Assembly: GCA_902168185.1 (NCBI GenBank) | Contig: CABHOV010000077.1 | Coordinates: 124,001 to 188,000, forward strand | DNA from: an uncultured Bacteroides sp. | Lineage (GTDB): Bacteria; Bacteroidota; Bacteroidia; Cytophagales; Cyclobacteriaceae | Reading direction: 5' to 3' | Length of the DNA stretch: 64,000 nt | In this document: positions 25,904 to 35,005 of the stretch, piece by piece | How the letters are laid out: every line of letters starts with the position of its first letter | How positions within the stretch are numbered: position 1 is the first letter of the stretch | Program-made: the position numbers and the translations under genes | Notes under the pieces: generated by a model | Told to the model about the DNA's origin: nothing | Seen by the model: only the letters and a program-made list of their open reading frames with translations | The model's database searches: none

Positions 25904-26845
25904 ATGAGGACATTCACCGGCTATATCATATTGGTATTTCTCTTTATATCGGGTTGCTCCACGCATGAATCCGGCAGCAACCAAGAATATATTCATATAC
26001 CCGGAACACCGGTGAGGCTGATTCCACCGGATGAGTTTACACTTGCCCCCGACATAGGTGGCTTTAAACATACGCGCCTCACCGCTTCAATTATGGTATT
26101 GCAATCACCACTGGATTTCAAAACAATAGCCAGTGGGTTTACCGCGCAAGCCCTTACAAAACAAGGCGGCGAATTACTAAGCACCATTCCGGTTACTATA
26201 GACAGTACGGAAGCCATGCTGTATAAAACGTTTCGGATTTCACAAGGACTAAACTTTGTACAATGGTCGCTTGTCTTTCCATTGAATGGACATGCTATCA
26301 CGGTGATGAGCGCATACCTGAAGGAGAATGATCGCGAGCTCTCTGACAAGATCAAGAATGCACTGATAACAACCCGTGTTGCAAAAGAGGATATAGCGGA
26401 TCAGCGTGCATTGTCTTTTACGATAGATGCAAAGCCGCTTAAACTTGCGCAACTGCTGCAAGGGCCTTCGTTAATGTTTACGCGGGAGGGCAAGTGGAAT
26501 GAACAGGGAATCTTTGATCTTTCGTTTTTCGCAGGTCCGTCCATGGACAATGGTTATATTGAGCAAAGTGAAGATTTTGCATTAGGCCAATTGAAAGACG
26601 TTTGTGCCGATTGTCAGGTGGATAAAAACGGAATCCAGAAAATTTCCATTGATAGTCTGAATGGGTATGAAATCGTTTCATACCGAAACGATTCTGCGGC
26701 ACATGTAAAAAGACTCAAGTATGAAGTTATGCTATTTGATGGCAATAAATACTACCTGCTCGTAGGTACTGCAAGCAGCGATTATCTCAACAACATCTCC
26801 GTGTTCAGAAACATAAGCAATTCCTTTAAAAGAAAACGCGGCTAA
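25904..26845 (+). CDS. Lipoprotein of unknown function
   Basis: 313 residues. The signal is MRTFTGYIILVFLFISGC, giving a lipidated Cys18 followed by STHESGSNQ. I do not recognise a family with confidence. The N-terminal part (about 25-150: GTPVRLIPPDEFTLAPDIGG, FTAQALTKQGGELLST, NALITTRV) resembles small PsbP/DUF1795-like folds that handle toxic or stress-related ligands, and the second half (about 165-310) seems to repeat the same pattern (FTREGKWNEQGIFDLSFF, YEVMLFDGNKYYLLVGTA). That two-module reading is tentative. It follows the LRR gene but after a strong terminator, so it may be transcribed separately. Confidence 0.7.
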   Translation: MRTFTGYIILVFLFISGCSTHESGSNQEYIHIPGTPVRLIPPDEFTLAPDIGGFKHTRLTASIMVLQSPLDFKTIASGFTAQALTKQGGELLSTIPVTIDSTEAMLYKTFRISQGLNFVQWSLVFPLNGHAITVMSAYLKENDRELSDKIKNALITTRVAKEDIADQRALSFTIDAKPLKLAQLLQGPSLMFTREGKWNEQGIFDLSFFAGPSMDNGYIEQSEDFALGQLKDVCADCQVDKNGIQKISIDSLNGYEIVSYRNDSAAHVKRLKYEVMLFDGNKYYLLVGTASSDYLNNISVFRNISNSFKRKRG

Positions 26846-27267
26846 CTTGTATGCAAGCAGAAGTGTAACTTCGTTATATATAGTGCCGACACTGAAGTTA
26901 ATATATATAGTGCTAGTCTCTTATTATATCGGATACCACCTATACGGGGACTTCTCTTTTTTATCGGTTAATAGAGTTGACTTGCATCATTCGAAAACAG
27001 CAGGAAACCGAGGAAAGAAAATTGTCATCAGAATAAACACCAGCACGAAAACAGTCAGTTTTTATAAAAAGTCACATAGTATATATGAATTTATTTTCGT
27101 TTGGATGAAGCTTCGAAAACGTACTTTTCCAAAGGAGAAATTTAAAATATTTTTGAAAGTATTTATAGGGCTTTTTGCAACAACTTGCCACTGCAATCGT
27201 TAGCTTGTTTTGATCGATTTATTCAGGTCCTTGCACAGAAAACTAACTTTACATAAGTTGCGCCTTG
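26846..27267. other. Intergenic region with a TATATATAGTGC direct repeat
   Basis: 422 bases without a convincing gene. An open frame of 118 codons (26847-27203) has no family features and overlaps AT-rich repeats, so I do not call it. The 12-mer TATATATAGTGC occurs twice, at 26875-26886 and 26902-26913. A TAACTTTA at 27244-27251 is one base from the -7 consensus and could serve the next gene. Confidence 0.5.
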
Positions 27268-27699
27268 ATGAAGAATTTCGTGAATAGATTTTTTCTGCCG
27301 CTCTGTATTTTTCTGTTGAGCGGATATAGCCAACGGGAGGCCTATGCTTCCGCTGGATATGTTCATGCTTCTTCTGAAGTGTCTTCTGAAAAGGCGGATC
27401 ATGTTAATTTCGTTACACAGCAAAACCGACTTGCACTATTTCCGAGATCTACTTCATCGCATGGTAAAAAGCATTTCTTTAAGATCGATGTAACCGAGGT
27501 ACGCGAAGAAGAGGAAGATGAACACGAACAAACTTCCATCAAAAAGTATTTTGCGAGCAGTCATTACTTTCTATCTGCTTTATTCACGCAGGCACCTTCA
27601 CATTTTTTCAGTAGCAATAAAGGTATATCACCTTTTTATCAGCATCATTCTTATACCACATCCGACAGGTATCTCATGTTCCTGGTCATCAGGATATGA
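27268..27699 (+). CDS. Small secreted His-rich protein of unknown function
   Basis: 143 residues from ATG 27268, immediately after a possible TTG. A signal peptide is visible (MKNFVNRFFLPLCIFLLSGYSQREAYA). The mature part has an acidic stretch (EVREEEEDEHEQ) and many His residues (SSHGKKHFFK, SSHYF, APSHFF, YQHHSYTT). It matches no family I know. It ends 163 bases before an RND efflux operon, and small secreted proteins often precede efflux operons in Bacteroidota. A metal-sensing or metal-buffering role is possible, as is simple membrane-linked function; neither is shown by the sequence. Confidence 0.6.
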   Translation: MKNFVNRFFLPLCIFLLSGYSQREAYASAGYVHASSEVSSEKADHVNFVTQQNRLALFPRSTSSHGKKHFFKIDVTEVREEEEDEHEQTSIKKYFASSHYFLSALFTQAPSHFFSSNKGISPFYQHHSYTTSDRYLMFLVIRI

Positions 27700-27862
27700 T
27701 TTGAAAACACGGTAGGGAATTACACCTACATCTCCATTTACAATTTTATTCTTCTACGCCTCCATGATCAATACGAGAATGGATCGCACAGGATGTGTTA
27801 TACCACTTCACATTCCATAGAAGTCTCTTAGGAAAATTATCGTTTAACAATTTATTATTAGC

Positions 27863-28945
27863 ATGAAGCAGATTCTAGTGCTCTTAAGCTTATGTGCCTT
27901 GTTGTGCCATACAAGCTGCGAGTCAAAAAAAGAAGAGAAGGTGGAAGAAACTAAATATTTAGTTACTAGCCCTTTAAAGAGAGACACGTTAGTCACGCGT
28001 GAGTATGTATGTCAAATCCACGCTATAAGTCACATTGAACTTAGAGCACTTGAAAAAGGCTACCTGGAAAAAATCTTTGTAGATGAAGGGCAGTCTTTGA
28101 AGAAGGGACAACTCATGTTCCAGATCATGCCGCTGCTATATAAAGCAGAAACACAGAAGGCACAGGCTGAAGCTAACTTCGCAGAGATAGAGTATAAAAA
28201 TACAAAGTCGCTTGCCGATAGCAATGTGGTGTCCAAAAATGAATTGGCGTTAGCGAAAGCGAAATTGGACAAGGCAAAAGCCGAGTTAGCATTAGCACAG
28301 GTTCATTTGGGCTTTACAGAAATTCGCGCTCCGTTCAATGGTATCATGGATCACTTCCAGGTAAGGCTTGGTAGTCTTGTAGATGAAGGCGATCTGCTTA
28401 CAACACTATCGGACAACAGCAAGATGTGGGTATATTTCAACGTACCTGAAGCTGAATATCTCGAGTATAAAGCGAAAGAAAAAAAGGATGATATGCTGCA
28501 GGTTAATCTGCTCATGGCCAATCATGAATTATTTAAATATAGCGGCGTGGTTGAGACCATCGAAGCTGACTTCAACAACGAAACTGGCAACATCGCTTTC
28601 AGGGCAACTTTTCCAAATCCTGACAGGCTGTTGAGGCATGGTGAAACCGGGAATATACAAATGAACGTGCCGCTCAAAGATGCACTCATCATTCCGCAGA
28701 AAGCAACCTTTGAAATCCTTGAGAAGAAATATGCTTTTGTCGTAGACAAAGATAACGTGGTACGCTCCAGGGAAATTAGTATTGCCGCAGAACTGCCGGA
28801 TATATATATCATCAATGAGGGCATATCGGCAGATGATAAGATTCTCCTGGAAGGCATTCGGAAAGTAAAAGATGGTGATAAGATAGCCTTTGACTATCAG
28901 GATCCAAAGTCGGTGATTCCGCACCTGAAAGTATATACCGAATAA
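27863..28945 (+). CDS. RND efflux periplasmic adaptor (membrane fusion protein)
   Basis: 360 residues. A lipoprotein signal (LCALLCHTSC) anchors the adaptor in the inner membrane. A lipoyl/barrel half-motif (LEKIFVDEGQSLKKGQLMF) is followed by a coiled-coil hairpin (about 90-145, rich in Ala, Lys and Glu), the second lipoyl half (GFTEIRAPFNGIMDHF) and a beta-barrel with GETGNIQM. Adaptors of this class bridge the RND pump and the TolC-like channel, and both are encoded next. It lies 24 bases upstream of the pump gene. Confidence 0.95.
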   Translation: MKQILVLLSLCALLCHTSCESKKEEKVEETKYLVTSPLKRDTLVTREYVCQIHAISHIELRALEKGYLEKIFVDEGQSLKKGQLMFQIMPLLYKAETQKAQAEANFAEIEYKNTKSLADSNVVSKNELALAKAKLDKAKAELALAQVHLGFTEIRAPFNGIMDHFQVRLGSLVDEGDLLTTLSDNSKMWVYFNVPEAEYLEYKAKEKKDDMLQVNLLMANHELFKYSGVVETIEADFNNETGNIAFRATFPNPDRLLRHGETGNIQMNVPLKDALIIPQKATFEILEKKYAFVVDKDNVVRSREISIAAELPDIYIINEGISADDKILLEGIRKVKDGDKIAFDYQDPKSVIPHLKVYTE

Positions 28946-28969
28946 CGTAACCATTCAAAATACAGAAAA

Positions 28970-31900
28970 ATGTTTAAGGAATTTATTCATAGGCCGGTAT
29001 TCGCTATCGTGATATCGCTGGTCATTGTTTTCATGGGTATACTGGCGATCAATACATTGCCTATATCACAGTTCCCGGAGATCTCGCCACCGATGGTAAT
29101 CGTGCGGGCATCATATCCCGGAGCCAGCGCCAAAGTGCTCACAGAATCCGTTCTCATCCCACTCGAGCAAGCCGTGAACGGTGTGCCCGGTATGAAGTAT
29201 ATGACTTCTGATGCGACCAGCGCAGGGGAAGCTAACATACAGATCGTATTCAACCTGGGTACCAATCCTGACCAGGCTGTGGTAAACGTCAATACGCGTA
29301 TAGCCCAGGTGTTGAACAGGTTGCCTATACTGGTGCAACGTGAAGGTGTGATCGTAAATCGTATTGTACCAAACATGCTCATGTATGTTAACCTGTATAG
29401 CAAGGATCCGCACGCAGACATGAAGTTCCTTTTCAACTTTGCCGGTGTTAACATGTTGCCGGAATTGCAAAGGATCAACGGTATAGGGCAGGCCAGTATA
29501 TTAGGGAGTCGTCAATACGCGATGCGTGTGTGGCTGAAACCTGACCGGATGCGTGCCTATAATATTTCGGCAGATGAAGTGATGGAAGCATTGGGTGATC
29601 AAAGTGTTATCGGTTCACCAGGCCGTATCGGCCGAAGTGATGGTAAACGTGCAGAGGCGCTTGAGTATGTATTGTCATACCCGGGCAGGTTCAATGATCC
29701 TGATCAGTATAAGAATGTAATCATCAAGGCGAATGCCAATGGGGAGATTCTCCGGCTGAAAGATATAGCCAACGTAGAACTGGGAAGTGAATACTATGAT
29801 ATATACTCGAATCTAAATAATTATCCATCGGCAGCGATTGTATTGAAGCAGACGTATGGCAGTAATGCGAGTGACGTAATTAAAAGTGTAAAGGCCAAGC
29901 TTGATGAACTGAAAGTAAGTTCGTTCCCTCCAGGTATGGACTATAAGATAAGTTATGACGTTTCAAACTTTTTGGACGCATCCACAGAGAATGTGATTCA
30001 TACGTTGAGAGACGCATTTATACTCGTGGCGCTAGTAGTGTTTGTATTCCTGGGTGACTGGCGCTCAACGTTGATACCAACCCTGGCGGTTCCTGTATCG
30101 CTGATTGGTGCGTTTATGTTCATGCAGCTCTTCGGGCTTACCATCAACATGATTACACTTTTTGCATTGGTACTTGCCATTGGTATAGTGGTCGATGATG
30201 CGATTGTGGTGGTCGAGGCGGTGCACGCCAAGATGGCTGAAGAACATCTCTCTCCCTATAACGCTGTAAAGAAAGTTCTGGGTGAAATCAGTGGTGCTGT
30301 TATAGCCATCACGTTACTGATGACGGCTGTGTTTGTACCGGTAGCGTTTATGACTGGTCCTGTTGGTATATTCTATAGACAGTTTTCCATTACCATGGCG
30401 ACATCGATCGTTCTCTCCGGTATCGTAGCGCTTACCCTCACACCGGTGCTCTGCGCGATGATCCTGAAGAATACACATGGCAAGCCGCGTAAGAAAACAT
30501 GGGTCAACCGAGGTCTCGATGGTTTTAACACCGGCTTCGATAAACTCACTGGTAAATATGTATGGCTGCTCAAGTTGATTGTAAACAAGCGCATCGTAAC
30601 GTTTGGTATACTACTGGTATTCTGTACCGGTATATTTATAGTGACCAACATCATGCCTTCGGGATTTATACCAAGTGAAGATCAGGGGATGATCTATGCG
30701 ATTATCCAAACACCTCCCGGTTCAACACTGGAACGTACCAATGATATAGCACGTAAACTGCAAGCTGTAGCCGAGAAAGTGGAAGGTATAGAATCTGTTT
30801 CTGCGCTCGCTGGTTACGAAGTATTAACCGAAGGACGCGGATCGAATGCGGGTACATGTCTTATCAACTTAAAGCCATGGTCAGAGCGTGAACATACCGT
30901 TACCGATATCATTATCGAGCTGGAAGAAAAAGCAAAAGTTATTCCCGGAGCAACTATAGAGTTCTTTGATCCACCGGCTGTGCCAGGTTATGGAGCTGCG
31001 GGTGGTTTCTCTTTGCAATTGCTCGACAAGACAAACACGGGTGACTACAAGGCCCTTGAAAAAGTGAATGATGAATTCATGGCTCAGCTGCGCAAACGCA
31101 AAGAGCTCACGGGTCTGTTCACGTTCTTCAGTGCGAACTATCCTCAGTATGAACTTGAGATCGACAACGCGAAGGCTATGCAAAAAGGAGTTTCCATTGG
31201 TAACGCCATGAACACGCTGTCGGTATTAATAGGCAGTACATACGAACTTGGTTTTATCAAATTCCAACGCTTCTTCAAAGTGTTCGTGCAGGCCTCACCG
31301 GAATATAGAAAGTTACCCGAGGATGTACTGAACATGTGGGTAAAAAATGACCACGGTGAAATGGTTCCGTTCTCGGCTTTTATGAAAATCAAAAAGACGC
31401 AAGGAGCCAACGAGATCAACCGCTATAATATGTATACGACTGCTGCCATACGAGGCGGTGCCGCGAAAGGCTTTAGCAGTGGTGAAGCAATCAAGGCAGT
31501 ACAGGAAGTAGCCAAGCAGACGCTGCCGCGTGGCTATGATATAGATTGGGGCGGTCTTTCAAAAGACGAAGTGATGCGTGGAAACGAAGCGCTATATATA
31601 TTCCTGATTGTGCTAGGCTTTGTATACATGGTTCTGGCTGCACAATACGAAAGCTTCTTGTTGCCTTTAGCAGTAATTTTCTCATTGCCCGCCGGGGTGT
31701 TTGGAGCCTTTGTGCTGCTCAAGTTTCTTGGCCTGGCCAATGATATATATGCGCAGGTGGGGCTTGTGATGCTGGTCGGGTTGCTCGGTAAGAATGCCGT
31801 GCTGATTGTCGAGTTTGCCGTACAGAAACACCGTGAAGGATTCACGGTACTGGAAGCTGCTATCGAAGGAGCGAAGGTACGTTTCCGTCCTATATTAATG

Positions 31901-32137
31901 ACTTCATTCGCCTTCATCGCTGGTTTGATTCCCTTGGTACTTGCAACGGGTCCCGGAGCTATCGGTAACCGCACTATAGGAGCGTCCTCCCTGGGCGGTA
32001 TGCTTTTCGGAACCGTGTTCGGGGTAATCATCGTACCCGGCTTGTACTATATCTTCGGTACACTCGCCGAAGGCCGCCAGCTTATTAAAGATGAACATGA
32101 CAAACCATTAACTGAAGAAAGTGAGCACCATGGCTAG
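28970..32137 (+). CDS. RND multidrug efflux permease (HAE1/AcrB type)
   Basis: 1055 residues, the usual length for the hydrophobe/amphiphile efflux family. It has twelve predicted membrane helices and two large periplasmic loops. The N-terminus FIHRPVFAIVISLVIVFMGI and the TM4 block LAIGIVVDDAIVVVEAV carry the proton-relay Asp pair; TM10 contains GLLGKNAVLIVEFA with the conserved Lys. These residues point to a proton-driven drug or bile-salt-like exporter and not a metal pump, which would show different TM4 residues. Its last codons overlap the start of the outer membrane channel gene by 8 bases, so all three components are made together. Confidence 0.97.
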   Translation: MFKEFIHRPVFAIVISLVIVFMGILAINTLPISQFPEISPPMVIVRASYPGASAKVLTESVLIPLEQAVNGVPGMKYMTSDATSAGEANIQIVFNLGTNPDQAVVNVNTRIAQVLNRLPILVQREGVIVNRIVPNMLMYVNLYSKDPHADMKFLFNFAGVNMLPELQRINGIGQASILGSRQYAMRVWLKPDRMRAYNISADEVMEALGDQSVIGSPGRIGRSDGKRAEALEYVLSYPGRFNDPDQYKNVIIKANANGEILRLKDIANVELGSEYYDIYSNLNNYPSAAIVLKQTYGSNASDVIKSVKAKLDELKVSSFPPGMDYKISYDVSNFLDASTENVIHTLRDAFILVALVVFVFLGDWRSTLIPTLAVPVSLIGAFMFMQLFGLTINMITLFALVLAIGIVVDDAIVVVEAVHAKMAEEHLSPYNAVKKVLGEISGAVIAITLLMTAVFVPVAFMTGPVGIFYRQFSITMATSIVLSGIVALTLTPVLCAMILKNTHGKPRKKTWVNRGLDGFNTGFDKLTGKYVWLLKLIVNKRIVTFGILLVFCTGIFIVTNIMPSGFIPSEDQGMIYAIIQTPPGSTLERTNDIARKLQAVAEKVEGIESVSALAGYEVLTEGRGSNAGTCLINLKPWSEREHTVTDIIIELEEKAKVIPGATIEFFDPPAVPGYGAAGGFSLQLLDKTNTGDYKALEKVNDEFMAQLRKRKELTGLFTFFSANYPQYELEIDNAKAMQKGVSIGNAMNTLSVLIGSTYELGFIKFQRFFKVFVQASPEYRKLPEDVLNMWVKNDHGEMVPFSAFMKIKKTQGANEINRYNMYTTAAIRGGAAKGFSSGEAIKAVQEVAKQTLPRGYDIDWGGLSKDEVMRGNEALYIFLIVLGFVYMVLAAQYESFLLPLAVIFSLPAGVFGAFVLLKFLGLANDIYAQVGLVMLVGLLGKNAVLIVEFAVQKHREGFTVLEAAIEGAKVRFRPILMTSFAFIAGLIPLVLATGPGAIGNRTIGASSLGGMLFGTVFGVIIVPGLYYIFGTLAEGRQLIKDEHDKPLTEESEHHG

Positions 32138-33563
32138 GAATAAAATTTTGATATACACCGGGATACTATATATATCCCTGTTATATACCGCATGTAGCGT
32201 ACCGGGAGTTGTCCAGAAGAAAGAAGATAAAACGGTTCCTGCGAGCTATATCAGCTCGCAGGATACAACCAACACGGCGAAGATCAAGTGGAAAGAATTC
32301 TTTACCGATCCATACTTGAATGCCCTGATCGATACAGCGCTGATGAACAACCAGGAGTTGAACATTACGCTACAGGAAATCCAGATTGCACGCAATGAAA
32401 TACGCGCGCGAAAAGGAGAGTACTTACCTTTTGTAGGAATACGTGGTGGCGCAGGTGTTGACAAAGTGGGCCGCTATACCAATATAGGAGCGAGCGAAGC
32501 CACTACCGATATCAAACCCGGAAGAGAAACGCCTGATCCATTGCCTAATTATTATCTGGGTGCATATGCCACCTGGGAAGTAGATGTTTGGGGCAAGCTG
32601 CACAATGGTAAAAAAGCAGCCGTAAGCCGGTATCTCTCTTCGGTTGAAGGCAAAAATTTTATGGTGACTAACCTGATCGCGGAGATCGCCAATTCATACT
32701 ATGAATTACTGGCGCTCGACAATCAGCTCGCCATCATAAAAAACAACATTGAGATTCAGAGTAATGCCTTGGAGATTGTAAAACTTCAGAAGGAAGCTAC
32801 GCGTGTTACTGAACTTGCTGTACGGCGGTTTGAAGCACAGGTGCTCAACACAAGAAGTCTTCAGTTTAATATACAGCAAAGTATAATCGAAACGGAAAAC
32901 CGGATTAACTTCCTGGTGGGCCGGTATCCAACACCTATTCAGAGAAATTCGCAGAGCTTCGATACGCTGGTGCCGGGTACTATATATGGCGGTATACCTT
33001 CACAGTTACTGGAAAACCGACCGGATATCAAGCAAGCTGAATTCGATCTGATGGCTGCTAAGTTGAATGTAAAAGTTGCTAAGGCTAACTTTTATCCATC
33101 GCTCGGCATATCTGCCGGTGTAGGATTCGAGTCGTTTGATCCAACGTACCTGGTGAAGACGCCTCAATCATTGCTATATTCTATAGCCGGAGATTTGATG
33201 GCACCACTGGTAAACCGGAACGCTATAAAAGCTACTTACTATAGCGCCAACGCCAAGCAGATCCAGGCGGTATATAATTACCAGCGCACGGTTTTAAACG
33301 CCTACATTGAAGTTGTCAATCAGTTGTCCAAGATCAGTAACCTGGAGAAGAGCTACGATTTAAAAGAGAAGGAGGTACAAGCCCTTACACAATCGATTAC
33401 CATTTCCAACAACCTTTTCAAGTCGGCACGTGCTGACTATATGGAAGTGCTACTGACACAACGTGATGCACTAGAATCAAGATTTGAACTGATTGAAACC
33501 AAGAAGCAGCAAATGAATGCCATGGTAAATGTATACCAGGCACTCGGAGGCGGATGGAATTAA
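32130..33563 (+). CDS. TolC/NodT-family outer membrane efflux lipoprotein
   Basis: 477 residues from ATG 32130; the ORF could also begin at GTG 32121, inside the pump gene. A lipoprotein signal (ISLLYTAC, then SVPGVVQKK) fits the NodT-like lipidated channels. Two outer membrane efflux domains repeat (about 60-250 and 270-470) with typical YATWEVDVWGKL, LLENRPDIKQAEFDLMAAKL and NAYIEVVNQL motifs. It forms the exit duct for the RND pump encoded just upstream. A 10-pair perfect inverted repeat lies in codons 37-44 of this gene. Confidence 0.95.
   Translation: MARNKILIYTGILYISLLYTACSVPGVVQKKEDKTVPASYISSQDTTNTAKIKWKEFFTDPYLNALIDTALMNNQELNITLQEIQIARNEIRARKGEYLPFVGIRGGAGVDKVGRYTNIGASEATTDIKPGRETPDPLPNYYLGAYATWEVDVWGKLHNGKKAAVSRYLSSVEGKNFMVTNLIAEIANSYYELLALDNQLAIIKNNIEIQSNALEIVKLQKEATRVTELAVRRFEAQVLNTRSLQFNIQQSIIETENRINFLVGRYPTPIQRNSQSFDTLVPGTIYGGIPSQLLENRPDIKQAEFDLMAAKLNVKVAKANFYPSLGISAGVGFESFDPTYLVKTPQSLLYSIAGDLMAPLVNRNAIKATYYSANAKQIQAVYNYQRTVLNAYIEVVNQLSKISNLEKSYDLKEKEVQALTQSITISNNLFKSARADYMEVLLTQRDALESRFELIETKKQQMNAMVNVYQALGGGWN
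32238..32262 (+). repeat. Perfect inverted repeat inside the efflux channel gene
   Basis: CCTGCGAGCT (32238-32247) and AGCTCGCAGG (32253-32262) are exact reverse complements around the 5-base loop ATATC; one more flanking T-A pair is possible. The hairpin starts about 108 bases into the coding region. A stem this long is unexpected in a gene and could slow ribosomes, mark an RNase site or be chance. Confidence 0.8.
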
Positions 33564-33604
33564 CATACTGATATAGTATATCCTTTGGGGGATAGGGGTG
33601 AAGA

Positions 33605-33640
33605 GGATGGATCGCGAAAGTGATTCATCCCTTCTTATTT
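33605..33640 (+). terminator. Probable terminator of the efflux operon
   Basis: GGATGGATC (33605-33613) pairs with GATTCATCC (33622-33630), nine pairs with one G-U, loop of 8, followed by CTTCTTATTT. It lies 40 bases after the channel gene and before a convergent gene. Confidence 0.65.
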
Positions 33641-33708
33641 ATAGGGAGATAATAATCTGCATTCATCAACTGTTCAGGATTCTCTCCCCAACATCACTGG
33701 ACACTGTA

Positions 33709-34266
33709 TCAGGTCAATGGTCTGATAACTTTACATGGATTGCCTGCTGCGAAAACATCTGCGGGAATGTCTTTTGTGATAACGCTTCCTGCACCTATAA
33801 CGACACGGTCTCCTATGGTAACTCCGGGGCATATAATTGCACTTCCTCCAACCCATACGTCTTCGCCTATGGTTATAGGTTTAGCATACTCCAGGCCGGA
33901 GGCGCGTTCCCGGTAATCTATAGGATGGGTAGCGGTATATATTTGGACGTTTGGACCAAAAAGTGTGCGACTCCCGATTTTTACAAAAGTCACATCCAGT
34001 ACCACACAGTTGAAGTTGAAAAATACTTTCTCGCCAATGATCATGTTGTATCCGTAGTCACAATAGAAGGGAGGCTGTAACCACAATCCCTGGGCAGCGT
34101 TTGGAATCAATTGCTTTAAAATTTCGGATCGAACTTCAGGTTGATCTTCCGCTGTCTCATTCAATTGCTTTATCAATAGGCGGGTGCGAGTTCTTTCATC
34201 AGTCAGTTGCCTGTCAAGAGCATCATACAACTCTCCATCAAGCATTTTCTGCTTTTCTGTTTTCAT
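33709..34266 (-). CDS. Sugar O-acetyltransferase (maltose/galactoside acetyltransferase family)
   Basis: 185 residues from the ATG at 34264-34266 (MKTEKQKMLDGELYDA); the longer frame from 34329 has no family homology in its first 21 residues. An N-terminal helical segment is followed by a left-handed beta-helix of hexapeptide repeats (about 75-180, VGGSAIICPGVTIGDRVVIG). The catalytic His sits in IYTATHPID. The family moves acetyl from acetyl-CoA to a hydroxyl of a sugar such as maltose, galactose or a lipo-oligosaccharide unit. The gene stands alone and convergent to the efflux operon, so no pathway can be assigned. Confidence 0.93.
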   Translation of the reverse strand: MKTEKQKMLDGELYDALDRQLTDERTRTRLLIKQLNETAEDQPEVRSEILKQLIPNAAQGLWLQPPFYCDYGYNMIIGEKVFFNFNCVVLDVTFVKIGSRTLFGPNVQIYTATHPIDYRERASGLEYAKPITIGEDVWVGGSAIICPGVTIGDRVVIGAGSVITKDIPADVFAAGNPCKVIRPLT

Positions 34267-34483
34267 ATATGGAATTTTGTATATCTCTGTAAATAACGTT
34301 CCAACCCTATAACATTTCGCATTGCGCAAAAGAAGCCCCAGTGAACCTGAGCACCGTGCTGTTATTTTTATTTTATTATTTTTAAGCGTACCGGGATTCC
34401 AAATCCCTTCCGAACCAGGGCGCTACATTAGCCGTATTATTTGCTATAGCATGGTTAGCCGTAACCTATATATTGATACCGTA

Positions 34484-35005
34484 TTATTTGGTTGAGAGCG
34501 CTGGGCCGTGGTCGTAGCTAAGTACACGGTGCATCTTCCATTCATTGTCTTTGAAGCGCCAGATATGCGTGAAGCGAGCTCGGCCATCGAGTCGGTCTGC
34601 TTTGCCTTTTTCAAGAATATAAAACACATGCTCTCCAATAAGTACAGCTCCGTAATTGTTCATGGCAAAAACTTTTGCGCTTCCCTTTACAGGCTCTCTT
34701 CTCAGGCGCAAGCTGCTGTTGCCGCACATACCTTTCTGCGTCACTGCCATAAGCGTTGCCCGTGTTGTGGTGAGACCACCTTTATCATGATAGAACTCCA
34801 TATCATCGGTGAAGAACGTAGCCATCTTGTCTACATCACAGGTATTATAGGCTTGCCAGAAAAGGCTGTCCAGATGAAGGATTGTTTCGGTGAGTACCTT
34901 TATGTCTGTTGGCTGCCCCTTTGACTGAGCGTTTGTTATCAGGCCTTCCAATAATAAAAACATTGTCATGGCTATAGGTCTGAACGAAACGAAAGTATAT
35001 TTCAT
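34484..35005 (-). CDS. Secreted DUF4440 / NTF2-like protein
   Basis: 173 residues with a signal peptide (FRPIAMTMFLLLEGLITNAQ). The fold is the NTF2/SnoaL cone: LDSLFWQAYNTCDVDKMATF, TDDMEFYHDKGGLTTTRA and a terminal FTHIWRFKDNEWKMHRVLSY. DUF4440 members include small enzymes and ligand-binding proteins, and sequence alone does not separate these. It is a single gene upstream of the acetyltransferase on the same strand, with a 217-base gap between them. Confidence 0.88.
   Translation of the reverse strand: MKYTFVSFRPIAMTMFLLLEGLITNAQSKGQPTDIKVLTETILHLDSLFWQAYNTCDVDKMATFFTDDMEFYHDKGGLTTTRATLMAVTQKGMCGNSSLRLRREPVKGSAKVFAMNNYGAVLIGEHVFYILEKGKADRLDGRARFTHIWRFKDNEWKMHRVLSYDHGPALSTK

Noticed and set aside
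26847-27203. 118-codon open frame in the gap after the unknown lipoprotein
   Set aside because: No signal, domain or codon pattern like its neighbours; it overlaps TATA-rich repeats and has an odd Lys/Phe-rich composition.
33598-34080. 160-codon plus-strand frame
   Set aside because: It runs antisense to most of the sugar O-acetyltransferase gene, whose hexapeptide repeats and catalytic His are clear.
34508-34924. 138-codon plus-strand frame
   Set aside because: It is antisense to the DUF4440 gene, which has a signal peptide and family motifs.
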